Assembly: GCA_023630585.1 (NCBI GenBank)
Contig: CM042550.1
Coordinates: forward strand, 20,555,606-20,619,605
Length of the DNA stretch: 64,000 bases
DNA from: Cranoglanis bouderius
Lineage: Eukaryota > Chordata > Actinopteri > Siluriformes > Cranoglanididae
Reading direction: 5' to 3'
A program made the position numbers and the translations under genes. The notes below the pieces were generated by a model. It did no database searches. It was not told the DNA's origin and saw nothing but the letters and a program-made list of their open reading frames with translations. Of the stretch, positions 34,707 through 46,890 are shown in pieces (within the stretch, counting starts at the first letter, position 1; each line of letters starts with the position of its first letter).

Positions 34707-35256
34707 GTAAGTAGATTAGTGGCTTTATCAGTACTTTATATAGTATAAGAGGTTAAAGAGTGATCACAGGACAGCTACTGATTTTGATTAGCTTGGTGAA
34801 ACGTCTAAATATAACACCAAAAATATTTAAATTAGAGGATTCTTTACAGAATCTATACATTATACCTAGCTCAGGACTAAGCATGGCAGTGATTGATAAT
34901 TGGGGGTCAAGATTTTGATGGCACTCGTAGGAAAAAAAAAAGGTTCCTCAATAGTTCCTTGGATGGTGAATGGTTCCATCAGTCTAAAATAGTTTTACTT
35001 GGAATAGTTCTACATAGAGTTTCCCCAAACCAAAAGAAGGGTTCTTTGACGGAACCTTTTTTCTAAGCCTGTGCCAGTTGATCGTTGCATTGACGTTAAT
35101 CCTCGTATCTTATCTCAATTGTAAGCCGCTTCAGAAAACTCATTTCCTAACATAGACGGCTGTAACATACAGTAGATGTCGGTCTCATGCTGATTGGCGT
35201 GTGGCTAAATGAGTGACAGGCACATTGCTACTATCCCTGTGTTCCAGCCAGCACAG

Positions 35257-35301
35257 GTTCCACACCCTGCAGCAGAGATGGACTCCGTACGAGAAGTCCA
35301 G
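35257..35301 (+). other. Possible in-frame cassette exon of the gamma constant region
   Basis: A 45-nt segment is preceded by CCAGCCAGCACAG and followed by GTAGAG. Joined between constant exons 1 and 2 it stays in frame, since 45 is divisible by 3. It contains no stop and would insert GFHTLQQRWTPYEKSR in place of the G at the junction. Acceptor quality is fair and the donor is weak. No counterpart is known to me in mammalian gamma genes. This is inference from reading frame and splice signals only. Confidence 0.2.
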
Positions 35302-36516
35302 GTAGAGTGCAGGAAGTGGAAGAGGACAGTAGTGTGTGCTGCAGCTCGGCTTCACATCGGGAGCCTTGTAGTTTTGTCAAGTTGTTTTAGAGCTGCTCAG
35401 TGTGTCTTCCGGCTCAGATCTACACACCGTCCAATCGTCTGGTCGTTGCGGGTCTGTGCGTATCAAAGGCGTGACCAATCTACCGCGTCACTATCGCAGA
35501 CCTCAGGACTTTTGGACGTGTGTGTATCGCTGGAGACTGTGTGTTGCATCTTGCTCTGTAGGTTTAATGTGGCACTGTGTGTAGTGTTGCCTAGTTAAGT
35601 GCCATTTCTTTTGTCTTTTTTGGAATCTTTTGCTTTGGCTTCCTAAGACAAATTGTGTGTAGTCTGTCTTCGTAGCGTAGAGAATATTTCTGTTGTCCTG
35701 TTCTTGATTGCGATTTTGTGTGTTTATGTGGGTAAAGACACAGCCGTCGGATGGTCTGTAAAATCTTTATAGCATATAATTGTGTCAAACATTAAGTAAG
35801 GAATAAAGAACTTTAGGACGTGCTGTTATAGGAAAATAGTCAACTAATTTGTTTTCGTTTGATTATTTTTCTACAGTATAACAGCACGTCCCGAAGTTTT
35901 TTTATTCCTATTTTACCACACCAATTTGGAAATGATTACAATATTTTAAATTGTTAATGAATTACATGTTTATCCACGTACAGTTAAATTTAATATTGTG
36001 GACCATCCACAAGAGAAGTTACTTGCTATAAGATCACTTAAAGCAGCTATAAACCGTCATTCCCTCACAAGCCTTTCTTTTTTTTTCTCTAATGAGAAAC
36101 AAAAACGTAGCTTACCGGGAAACCACAACGTGTAAACTCCTCTGTCCTGAAGATTTACAGCTTTACCTTTACCTGACTGTTAGAAATTACTGACACTAGA
36201 GACTCCTTCTGTAAATGATAAATTTACAGAAAACCTCATGAATGATTTTGTTGTGACTTACTTGTTACTACAGAAACGATAATGCATCAGAACGAGTTCA
36301 TTAACATATAGTGAACCTGTGATTTAAATTTCAGCTGCCACTATTGTCAGATCTGCTGTTGTAGTAAATTAATTCAACATTACTGTGGTATAAAGAGGCA
36401 GGTTCGAAGTGCTGGGTGTTAAAATTACAAGCCTCAGTGTTAAGATCTGAATCTTCAAGAAAGCTGATTGTTGATCCCAAAATGAACACATACTCTACAT
36501 GAGCAAGAACAGAAAA

Positions 36517-36519
<3 letters not shown>

Positions 36520-36562
<43 letters not shown>

Positions 36563-36582
36563 TGTGTGTGTGTGTGTGTGTA
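36520..36582. repeat. (GT)n microsatellite
   Basis: GT dinucleotide run with one ATG interruption. Confidence 0.9.
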
Positions 36583-36802
36583 CTGACCTGTTTGCCTGTT
36601 TAATTATATCACGGCTGCCTCTGCTCACTTCGACTGCAGCCTCCATTACCCGTGTGCTGCTTTCTAGCACAAAATGGCCGCCTCAGCTCATCAGCCCGGC
36701 ATGTTTCATGCCAAGGACAGGCGAGCATGTGTGTGCGGTGTGTGTGTGTGTCTTTGTGTGAGTGTAAGTGTGAAATACTAAACACTCCTGTGTGTTGTGC
36801 AG

Positions 36803-36915
36803 AGCTGGAGCTCGTCCTGAAGAGGCTGGTGCCGGTGTAGTAGTGGGAACAGGACCATGGCCGAACCCCCCCACAGAGGCAGAACAGCTCCAGGCTCTGA
36901 TGGCTGCTGCGAACG
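36803..36915 (+). CDS. Protocadherin gamma constant exon 2
   Basis: 113 nt between GTGTTGTGCAG and CGAACG|GTGAGC. Read in the phase left by constant exon 1 it encodes AGARPEEAGAGVVVGTGPWP, then NPPTEAEQLQALMAAAN, and exits in phase 1. The pattern GTGPWPN...LQALM...AN matches DTGTWPNNQF...LQAMILAS of mammalian gamma constant exon 2. The alternative acceptor two bases later gives an early stop, which supports this boundary. Confidence 0.9.
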
Positions 36916-39184
36916 GTGAGCTTCGGTCCATTCTCTTCAATTTTATAATCCCTTCATCACTTAGCTAGTCCATTTAACTCTCTTAAGAGAGATGTGAGAG
37001 ATTAGAGACTTAATTAAAATCTTATTGTAGCAAGTGCTGTAGAGGGAGTGTGAAGAAAATACGATAAATTCATTATGCGGCTGTTTATTTTGCAAGATGG
37101 ACCAAATCAAATATTTTACAAATGGATGCTTGTCCTGTAAGTAATTATGTGATGCCACCACGTAGTATGGTGTAAAAACTTATGAATGGCACTGGATTTT
37201 TACACAGAACAGAGGAAACAGAACATCAGCACATGCATAACAGCTACAGTAAGCAAGGAATAAAAACTCCATGTCGAGCTGTTATAAGAAAATAATCAAC
37301 AACATTTTGGTGTGATGAAGCAGAGTTACCAACATGTTACCATAGTGATGTTGATTATTTTCCTATAACAGCATGTCCTGAAGTGTTTAGTTCCTCTTAT
37401 ACCACAGCAAATTGCCAACCATTACTTGTTATCTAAAGAATGACATGTCACACTTTTTATCCATTTATAGTTACATTTAATGTTGTGGAATGTCATTATT
37501 TATGTTATAATGTATGGTACAGCAGATATAAATAGTTGTTCCCTCCCAAGCTCTCTTTTTTTCTCTGTCTTAAAGTTAATAAGACCAAAAAAGCATCGCT
37601 TGCCATGTTACCAAGAAACCACGAAATGATTGCACACATTTTTTATCCATTTAAGTGGAGCGTCCAGCATACAAGTCCCTGTAAGTGAACTGTTACTATA
37701 GAGATGGTGACGTATTAGTAAGAAAAGATGAATCAACACCTTCTGACCAATCTGAATCCAGAATTCAACATCAAGGCTGGATTTCGGAGATAAAATGACA
37801 GACAGATGCTTCCATTTGGCTGAGTGAAGGCCGATAGAGCATTAAAAAGACAGAAGACTCTTTCTTCCTCCGTCACACAGCTGCAGTCTTCCTGCGAAAT
37901 GCTGCACCGCCTTATCGCTCTGGCTGATCATTATTTCCTTTCTGCAGTACGATGAATTAGTTCTGGGGGATAACTATTCACTGAGAAATCAACTCTGGTT
38001 GCTATTCATTGAGTTAAAGCTCTGAAACCGTCTACATGGCAAAGAAACCAAATGCTTTTGAGCTCCAGAGACAAAGATGGTGTGTCAGTGAGGCACAGAC
38101 TCCACAAACGCCACATGAATTCTCCAAGAACAGTGAACAATACCAGTGTGGCTTTCTTTTTATGCACCATTAAATGTGTGACAGGATGCAAGCAGAGTAT
38201 GAGAGTATGGCTGCAAGTGTGTGTTACAGCATACATAATGCATGGGGGAGGGAAAGGCAAAAGCAGGTCACACACAGACTGCAGTGCAGTGCTTTAGTTG
38301 ACGGAAGTCTGTGAGTTATGTCCTCTGTGCCAATCCACCCATGCTATTTTAGTACACATCAGGAAAATGCGGTTATTTCTATATTAAGATGTAGCACATC
38401 GCTGTTAAATTCTTAAATCTGATTGGTCAGGTGGTAAGGTGTTGATTCAATATAGTGCACAATAAGAAGGTTACAATAATGCACTCGTTCTAATACCTTG
38501 TCGTTTCTATAGCAACTGCTCATTCATGACTTTCATGATTCAAGTTTTCTGTAAGATGTTTATGTAACATTTATGGAAGGAGTCTCCAGTGTCAGAGCTT
38601 TGTAACAGTCAGAGGTAAAGCTGTAAATTCAGATGTTGAGTTTTCCAACATCTTCAGGACAGGACCATTAATGCTTCTTTGCGGTTTCTGGGTAAGGTGA
38701 CAAGTTGCAGGGGATTCTTCTTTTTTCTTTTTTGTCTTATTGACTTCAAAAGAGGAAAAAAAGAGACAGTGGTGAAGGAACGACTGTTTATAGCTGTTAT
38801 AATGTAAGTGAGACATGAACTCATTCGTGAACATTCCAGCAACATTAAATGTAACTATAAAGGAATATAAGAGCACAAATACCATTACAAACCATCAGCT
38901 AACCATTAAAACCATTACCATTATTGGTCCTTAATGGTATCCACTAGACATAACATGCCACCAATAGAAGGCAACAAATAACCAGTAGAGACCCAGAGGG
39001 ACCATTACAGTTTCCATTAAAACCAATACAATTCCCTTTATAACCATTAAAACCATTACAAATTCCATGAGGGTTTCTATTTTATTATTTTTTTCCAGCA
39101 GGGTTGTAGGGTTGTAAATAGTCATGCTAACAGCAAACTGACAGTATAACAATTCTTTCTTTTGTCTCCTCCGACTTCTTTTCT

Positions 39185-39262
<78 letters not shown>

Positions 39263-39298
39263 TCTCTTTCCTCCCCATGTCTTTCCCTGTTGCTTTAG
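36916..39298. other. Constant intron 2 with dispersed repeats
   Basis: Two copies of the ATAACAGCACG repeat family (about 37253-37800 and, inverted, 38390-38880) and short tandem ACCATTA units (about 38880-39070). A CT microsatellite (39190-39260) lies just before the last constant exon. No gene. Confidence 0.65.
39190..39260. repeat. (CT)n microsatellite at the constant exon 3 acceptor
   Basis: About 35 CT units ending 38 bp before the acceptor. It may serve as an unusually long polypyrimidine tract. Confidence 0.95.
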
Positions 39299-39543
39299 AA
39301 GTGAGTGAAGCCACAGCGACTCTCGGTCCTCGTTACAATGCTCAGTACGTCCCAGACTACCGTCAGAACGTTTACATACCTGGCAGCACCGCTACGCTAA
39401 CCGCCAACCCCCAGCAGCAGATGCCTCAACAGGCACTGCCACCTCCTCAGGCCCCGCCCCAGGCCGCGCCCACCGCCGACGTCCCCAAGGCTGCCCCGAC
39501 CCCGGCCAGCAAGAAGAAGGTCACCAAGAAGGACAAGAAGTAA
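39299..39543 (+). CDS. Protocadherin gamma constant exon 3 (last coding exon)
   Basis: After TTGCTTTAG the phase-1 junction codon gives E, then VSEATATLGPRYNAQY, then VPDYRQNVYIPGSTATLTAN, a proline/glutamine-rich stretch (QQQMPQQALPPPQAPPQA), and the end KKKVTKKDKK followed by TAA. VPDYRQNVYIPGS-ATLT and the lysine-rich end are diagnostic of the gamma constant domain. The Ala/Pro/Gln linker is longer than in mammals. The constant part totals 138 residues, so full isoforms are about 943-954 residues. Confidence 0.96.
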
Positions 39544-41360
39544 GACAGTAAGACAGCGTTAGAATAGATTAGATTAGATTAGATAAGCAGTGGAGCTCTG
39601 CTGCTCCAATCTGAGCATTTCTCTTCTGCGCATGTTAAACTTTCTTTAGTGCTGAGACTAAATTTCAGTTCCGAATGGTTTAGTTCTTAGACACGATGCA
39701 AGAAATTCCCAGCTTTTTTTTTTTTGTGTTAGATTTTGTACCCTAGTGTAAAAACAGAAACGTCAATAATAACTTAACAAGACGAGATGTTTACGTTCGT
39801 GTCACATAGACAGACAAAGTCTCTTCTGTAATCCTGTTTGATAGCACTGCTGAAAAATACACATTGTTTTTCATGGTTTTTTGTTTTTTTTTGTGATCTT
39901 TATAAACGCAAAATAGATGCTACATGTTGTGACAAGAATGAAAATGAAATGTGTGGTGTATGTTTTTTGGGGTTTTTTTTTCTGAGGATGTGCCATAGCC
40001 CTGGAAAAAAGATTTTAGTTTTATTCTTGCATGATCCACTGTTTAACCATAGTATTGAAAAATAACTATGCAGTGTGGAAAAGATGCGTAAAAGTATGAA
40101 GTTAAGCGTATTTACAGTAAGAGAAGGCATTTTCCTCATAAAAACACCAGCAACTGAAAAGCTGGACTGTTTGTATTGTAGGAAAAAAACAAACGTAAGA
40201 TTGGATTCAGTCTCAGTAAAGTTGTTTAGCGCTACTAAAGCGATGCTAGCTTAATGATATATAATTATATATACAATGTTATTATTTAAACACCCACCAA
40301 CTCCGTATAGCCGTATATCACTCCTATCGATCTGCATTAAATGAAGTGTTTCCTAAACCTTGGATATAGTGGATGTTTCCCGAGCCTTTGGTCTGTGTTA
40401 ACGCGTTTTGGTTGAGCATGATCATCCAAAGTTCTTTGGTTAAAGCCGATTGAGTTGTGGGATGAGAAACCTCAAAGCAAATAAATAATATTTCACTGGA
40501 TTGATTGAGATATGAAGGAGATATTTGATGTGGCAAACATTGCCAATATTATTCTGTGACAATTCCTGTAAATATCCCCCCCCCCCCCAATCGGTAAGAC
40601 CTCGGGTGTACGCCGCTCGGTTCTCGGCCAAATTTGACTTTATTACTCTCCAGCATTCTGTACAATCCGAAATCACCATGTAAATAAGACATGTAACCTG
40701 TCTGTACAAACTAGAGCCACAAACATCAGGCTAGCACAGGAATGTTTCAGTATTTTTTAGAAAAATATTTTTAAAAAAACAAAAAAAACTAAAAGAAAAC
40801 CTAAAAAAAAAAAAAAAAAGTGTAGTGCTTTAGATACAAAAAAAAAAGCTTCAAACTCACTTACTAACCAAACTGTAAATACAACCATGCCATCTATGAA
40901 GAAAACGCAATCGTAGCTTAGGCCTTGTGAAATTGAAAAAAAAAAAAAAAATGTGCATATTTTTGTGTTTTTTCCTTCTCTTTCACTTTATTTCTTCCAA
41001 GCAAAAAAATAATAATAATAATAAAGGTAATGTGTTTTTAGCGTGCACTTCCCATGACATCTCTCTATAGTCTTCTGTGTTTGTAATTACAGTAAGCTGT
41101 TAATGCTACCGGAATGGCTATTCCTGTCTGTTTATCTCTAAATATATATAAAATATAAATGTCTGTCTGCTGCTTGAATACCTTTCTGTATTCAACTGTG
41201 ATAACTTTCTTTTTCTTTTTTTTTTTTTAACAGCTTAGCGCTTCATGTCCTGCTTTTTATTTTATATGCAGATATTTATATGGCTGTTGATTTTGTTTAT
41301 GTTCTTGTTTATTAATGGGACACTTACATTTCAAATAAAAGTTTGTCAGAACTCACAACC
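39544..41360 (+). other. 3' UTR of the Pcdh gamma transcripts
   Basis: AT-rich sequence with many A and T homopolymers after the TAA. A canonical AATAAA at 41334-41339 followed by a TTTGT/TGTGTGG-rich stretch marks the probable polyadenylation site near 41355. An earlier AATAAA within an AAT run (about 41020) could be a minor signal. A C11 run lies near 40579. Confidence 0.65.
41334..41339 (+). terminator. Polyadenylation signal AATAAA
   Basis: Canonical hexamer in TTTCAAATAAAAGTTTG, about 1.8 kb after the stop codon and before a GT-rich downstream element. Confidence 0.65.
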
Positions 41361-43257
41361 CGGTCTGTCACTGAGTGTGGTTTTGTAATCGCTTTGGGAC
41401 TTCATTCTGCTTTAACTGCAATGTAAAGTAACATTCACATATTAACATAATTATATAACACTACTGTATATGTATATTTATAGTGATATAACAATATTAA
41501 CCAATTAGAGACAATTATTACGATTGTATGACATGTCGTAAGACCAGAAGTGGAGTCATATGACCAAATATTACTCTGTGATTTGTATTAAGTATTATTA
41601 GTGAGTAGTTGTTCTTAACATAACCCTAATCAGATGCTGTTTTTAAACACTATCATCTTCCAAACTGAGTAATCAACCCAGTCTCCTAGAAAAAATGTTC
41701 ATGTAGAACTTATTTGCGATGAATAATCAACATTCTGTCACAAACAAACAACGTGTATCAACGTACGCATACTATTTTAAAACTTATTAAACAATCTGTA
41801 AAAGTAGTACATAGCTTACACACAAAAAAAAAACAACAACATATAACTGTGCTGTAAGGAGATGTTTGTTTAACATTTATGGAAGGAGTCTCCAGTGTTA
41901 AGAGAAAGAAAAATTAGACACATGGATGTTCCACAATATTAAACGTGACTATAAATAGATTAACAAGTATAATGTGTCATATTTTAACTAATAAAAATGA
42001 TTAGTGTTGGCCATGAGCAATAAAAACAAAAACACTCTGTTAACGCTGAGTGTTACAGCACCAGCGAATAGCATGTATGCTCACTGATCCAAAACGATTT
42101 TATTAAAATAAACACGGACCATGAAGCATGCCCTTTATGACAGATTTGCATAGTACGCAGTTTTTATGGAGGATCTGAACCCTCTTCCGTGGCTCTGTTT
42201 GCCAGAAACACACACTGACTCATGTCATTATGAGTCATATAATGATCCGATCCAAAAAATATCCAATTTCCTGAGCTAAATCAAGAACTTCCTACTACGT
42301 CATGTATATAATCAGGGAATACAATACTCAAAGAATCTGAAAGCTAATAGCCCAGTATGAGATTGACCTCCACTGAATAAGCTTCCATTTCATTACACCG
42401 ACTCTGTGGACCTGCAGAGACAGGAGTTGACAAAATGGCCGACGTCTCAAGCATCTGCAGCGGTTGCCTAGGTGACGAGAGGAAAGGAGGCTATTTTCTG
42501 ATACAGCAGCATCCACGTCTATCTGTGTAAGCAGGTGAAGAGCTAAATGAGCATACCACTCCAGCACGCATAGGGTTATAAACATTTGATAGTGTTTTCA
42601 CAAGGTTAGAATTGTCACCTGCTAATGAAATGAACTGAAATGAAATCAGATGAGGCTCAGAAATGTAGAGAAGCTGCTCAGGCCGCTTTGCCAGTTAAAG
42701 CAGAAAGGAGTAGAGAGACTGAGAGAAGAAGAGCATCATGGGGAGGATCTGCTTCTCCAGCCAGCAGCTGTTTAAAGAGCAGCCGCTGATTGCAGAATTA
42801 TTCAGTTAATCAGGGGTTTCACTAATCACCCCCAATCCACAGAGGGAGGACAATTACACTCTCAGACATATTCAAAGCACACAGCGAGCCAGACATGTCT
42901 GCTCTGGTAGCCTCAGGAATCAAGGAGTTATTTTTATGAAAATAGTCGCACACTTTCAAATCCTTAAGAATTCATATGACAAGGTAGGAAGATTGAGGTT
43001 TGAAGTCAAATAATATTATATTTACGATATCCAATAAACTCAAAAACATGAAATTTGCATGAAATCAGGTTTATTTTACAAAGAAAAAATGCAGTAAAAA
43101 ACATAGCTAGTACTGTGCACAAGTCAAGATTTTGACACTGAAGACTCCTTCCATAAATGTTAAATAAACATCTCCTTACCCTGGAGAAAACGTCGTCTGT
43201 TCATTATTCGTTTATGTGGAGTGTCCATCATGAACGAGTTGTTGCTATGGAAATGAT
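41361..43257. other. Downstream intergenic region, first part
   Basis: No gene. The first unit of a partial local duplication is at 41875-42062, a near-perfect RFX X-box at 42463-42476, and an unusual repeat-free, moderately GC stretch with GCTGATTGCAGAATTATTC at 42660-42930. Part of the ATAACAGCACG repeat family is at about 43130-43257. Confidence 0.6.
42463..42476 (+). promoter_or_regulatory. RFX X-box candidate 1
   Basis: GTTGCCTAGGTGAC fits the RFX palindrome GTTGCC-NN-GGYAAC with one change. It is the first of four in 6 kb. Confidence 0.5.
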
Positions 43258-43772
43258 ACACTCTTAAAAATAACGGTTCCAACTGTTAGAACCAAAAAGG
43301 GTTTTCCAGCCTGATGCCATAAGAGAACGCTTTTAAGTTGCACAAAGAACCTTTTACTCTCAAGTTCTTCAGAGAACCATCTATTTACTGGTGCTTTAAA
43401 GAACCCAGAAATGGTTCTTCACAGTGGTGCCACAAGGAACCATTTTATCATAAGTTCTCTAAAATACCCTTAGTTAGTGCTTTAAGGAACCAAAGCAAGG
43501 TTCTTAACAGTGATGCAAGGAGAACCTTTTCCATTCCCACAAAGAACCTTAAAGGTTCTTTAACCTGTTAAGGGATGATACACCAAAGAACCACACACTG
43601 CTCTGAAGAACCTATAATTAAACATAAAGAACTTCTTTAATCTCCAATGAACCATAAAGCTCAACTCAAGAACCCTCTAAAATGAAAAAATGGTTCTTGA
43701 TAAGAAGACGGTTCTTTGCAGAGCCTATGGTGCTGTAAAGAACCATTGAAGGACCTTTATTTTTAAGAGTGT
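43258..43772. mobile_element. Foldback/MITE-like element rich in GGTTCTT/AAGAACC, nested in another repeat
   Basis: Terminal inverted repeats ACACTCTTAAAAATAA and TTATTTTTAAGAGTGT enclose about 480 bp of repeated AAGAACC/GGTTCTT units. No coding capacity. The flanks on both sides belong to the ATAACAGCACG repeat family, so this element inserted into an older repeat. Superfamily not determined. Confidence 0.7.
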
Positions 43773-44013
43773 AAGTGCATTAATATAAACCTGTGATTTG
43801 CAGAGCTGCTGTTATAGAATATTAATCAGCACCTTCTGACCAATCACAATCCAGAATTCAACAGTACTGAGGTGTAATGAGAAATAAATTTATTCATTCT
43901 TATACGAAAATACTTACAAGGAGTGATTACCAACTTGTGAAGAATGATGCAGTTATAATGATATTCTGAATTACAGGTTACATATAGGAAATGTTACTGA
44001 AAATGATAACTAA

Positions 44014-44371
44014 ATTTATGGAAGGAGTCTCCAGTGTTAAAAGAAAGAAAAATTAGACACATGGATGTTCCACAACATTAAACGTGACTATAAATAGATT
44101 AAAAAGTATAATGTGTCATATTTTAACTAATAAAAATGATTAGTGTTGGCCATGAGAAATAAAAACAAAAACACTCTGTTAACGCTGAGTGTTACAGCAC
44201 CTTTATTTTTAAGAGTGTAAGTGCATTAATATAAACCTGTGATTTGCAGAGCTGCTGATGTAGAATATTAATCAGCACCTTCTGACCAATCACAATCCAG
44301 AATTCAACAGTACTGAGGTGTAATGAGAAATACATTTATTAATGAGAAATGTTACTGAAAATGATCACTAA
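44014..44371. repeat. Partial tandem duplicate with internal deletion
   Basis: The sequence 44014-44200 repeats 41875-42062, then switches at GTTACAGCACC to sequence repeating 43751-43890 and finally to the AATGTTACTGAAAATGAT block also at 43990. This fits a roughly 2.1-kb tandem duplication that later lost most of its middle. Confidence 0.6.
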
Positions 44372-44663
44372 ACTAAACTGCTATGATTTTGTGCTAACTG
44401 ATCTACAGCACATGGCTTCCTAAAGACTCAGCATTCCTCTGTCTCTCAGTCTGATGTCGCATTTGTTGCCAGGCAGATTTAACTGACCAGAGGAAACAGT
44501 GATTGGTGACGGTGTCCATGTAGATAGGTCAATAAACACACAGAGGCCAGATGCTCTTTTAAGTTTCCACCATGTGCCAGTGGTCATCTTGTCATGAAAA
44601 GGTCACTTCCTCCTGAATCATTCATTTGACAAAGGCCAAGTGTTGACCAGCTCTGAATTCACG

Positions 44664-44666
<3 letters not shown>

Positions 44667-44714
<48 letters not shown>
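44667..44714. repeat. (AC)n microsatellite
   Basis: About 24 AC units. Confidence 0.9.
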
Positions 44715-44716
<2 letters not shown>

Positions 44717-45074
44717 TACACACACTCGTTTAATTCAAGGGCTTTGAATAAACCATTCCCTCACTAGAAATCACACATTTGTGTGGCTTTCCTTGCTAAA
44801 AACAACAACAACAAAAAAAGATAACACTCACTGTTTGTGCTCTCACATACACAGTGTATGTTGCTTTTCTTTGTTCTTGGTTGTTTGTGTCATTCATGAA
44901 ATAGCAAAAAGAGAGAAAGAGGGAGTTATTCTGCGGGAATAAAAGACTCCATCTGTTGTATGGACCTCCCTCCTCTCTTTTTCCCTCCTCCCCAAACCCC
45001 CAAGCTTCCTCCCTCCCTCTTGTACAAAATTGGCAGCTTCCTTTAAAGGAGGAAAAAGTCCCAATGCAGCTGCC

Positions 45075-45088
45075 GTTACCATGGAAAC
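45075..45088 (+). promoter_or_regulatory. RFX X-box candidate 2
   Basis: GTTACCATGGAAAC, a full two-half-site RFX palindrome, in a GC-richer stretch with CAATGCAGCTGCC just upstream. Confidence 0.55.
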
Positions 45089-45307
45089 AAGGCTGTCAAC
45101 CCAGCCGTACCACCCGCCGCGTGGAGGATTTAGAGCATCCAAAAACAACACACTGAGACACTTTCATACTCAGAGCAAAAGAGAAAGACTCCATTATCTC
45201 AACATTTCATATCGGTTTAATTAAGAAGTCCATCTTATTTCTATTATGATAATAGTTACTTGAGAAATTGGTTTTGTAATCATTTTGTCGTTGGTTTTGT
45301 AAAATGC

Positions 45308-45338
<31 letters not shown>

Positions 45339-46447
45339 GATATGGACAGAGTTATAAATAAATGAATAAAAGATTTAAGGAATTAACGCATAAATAAATA
45401 TTACAATTCAGATACAAACCTGCTTATCTGGTATTTATGAAGGAAATACTTTTGTTAATTTGTTAATGTTTGGTTTTTTTTTAATCATCCTTTCAGGTAA
45501 CATTAATCAATAGTCAGAATCGGTCTGTTTATCTGTATAGATTTGCTTTTCTCTTTCTTTAGATTCCGTAGAAATGTATTTTACTTCTTTTATAGTTGTA
45601 TTGTCATTAATTATCTGCATTAGATGTACAATTATTTTAGCAATCTATTAACAAAAGGGGAGAAAAACAGCAGACAAACTCATGGTCAAAAAGACAATGG
45701 TCAAGTGTCAAGCCAAAAGCAATGCAAAATAAAACCAAATTAAAATGAAGGTCAGGAGCCAAAAAATCAAAAGAAACACACTGCAATGGCAAAACCTTTT
45801 AAAACCAGGCTCAGAATGAACTGGTGAAATGAGTTTTAACAGGAAACAGGTGAGTTCATCAGGCAGGTGAGTGAGTGAGCGAGCGAGACAGAGAGAGAGA
45901 GATAATATCTGGACTGGACTAGATTATGGCTTGGAGGTGGATTCGGATGTGACAGTGTGTATGAAGCTATATGAAGCATCTTATCTCTAATGTATTGCTT
46001 AGTTTATGTAGTCAAATTCATTTGAACATGAATAAAACTTATTCCTACTAACCTATTCAGCACAAAATTGGCAAAAAAAAAAAAAAAAAACCCACAATAA
46101 AATGGGTTATCAGTGGATGAACCTATAAACCTTATGAAATCTATCAAGGTTTAAAAGTTTAGTTTGTTAAGGTCCATCATTGTGTGAATTTAAAACTGTA
46201 CCACATTCAGTGGAAGTTAAGATGAGTACATAAATAAAACTAAGAATAGAAAAATCAAAGCTAAGAATGCTTGGAAGAAACAAGATTCACAGGAATCGTA
46301 ATGAGTGATTTAATTGGATTAATTTCCTTCCAAACAAATGATGGCCATAGAAACCATAGATGCTATAACTCTGCTGATAAGGAAAAAGCTCATATGATCC
46401 AAGTGTGAAGATGCATTTCAGCAAGTTACGCCACGAAATTGCACATG
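45089..46447. other. Intergenic, no gene
   Basis: AT-rich sequence with an A homopolymer (45308-45334), another A run near 46072 and a short GA-rich stretch near 45890. Nothing else recognised. Confidence 0.6.
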
Positions 46448-46890
46448 CACTCTTAAAAATAAAGGTTCTTCAATGGTTCTTTACAGCACCTTAGGTTCAG
46501 CAAAGAACCTTCTTCTTGTCAAGAACCATTTTTCATTGTATAGGGTTCTTGACTTGAGCTATACGGTTCTTTGGAACCATTAAAGGAGTTTTTAATGTTT
46601 CATTATAGGTTCTTCAGAGCAGTGTATTGGTTCTTCAAGGTATCATCCCTTAACAGGTTAAACTGAACCCTTTAAGGTTCTTTGTTGGATTGGAAAAGGT
46701 TCTCCTGGCATCACTCTTAAGAACCTTACTTTGGTTCCTCGGATAACATGGTTCCTTGTGGCATTGCTGTGAAGAACCATTTCTGGGTTCTTTAAAGCAC
46801 CAGTAAATAGATGGTTCTCTACAGAACTTGAGAGTAAAAGGTTCTTTGTGTAACTTAAAAGGGTTCTCCTATGGCATCAGGCTGAAAAAC
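46448..46890. mobile_element. Second GGTTCTT foldback element, inverted and truncated
   Basis: It begins CACTCTTAAAAATAAAGG like the element at 43258, but its body is the reverse complement of that element, and the far terminal repeat is missing after CATCAGGCTGAAAAAC. The two copies form an inverted pair about 2.7 kb apart. Confidence 0.65.

Larger units (their letters stand above)
34707..36802. other. Constant intron 1 with repeats
   Basis: It contains a divergent GGTTC-type foldback repeat (about 34931-35062), a candidate 45-nt exon (35257-35301), a large copy of the ATAACAGCACG repeat family (about 35794-36400) and a GT array (36520-36582). A YY1-like AAAATGGCCGCC lies at 36671-36682. 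Confidence 0.65.
43773..45074. other. Intergenic, duplicated repeat segments and (AC)n
   Basis: It contains 44014-44371, a mosaic copy of 41875-42062 joined to 43751-43890, and an AC array (44667-44714). No gene. Confidence 0.6.

Noticed and set aside
35209..35598. 129-codon open frame in constant intron 1
   Set aside because: No recognisable domain and cysteine/serine-rich random composition; only the 45-nt segment inside it has exon-like borders.
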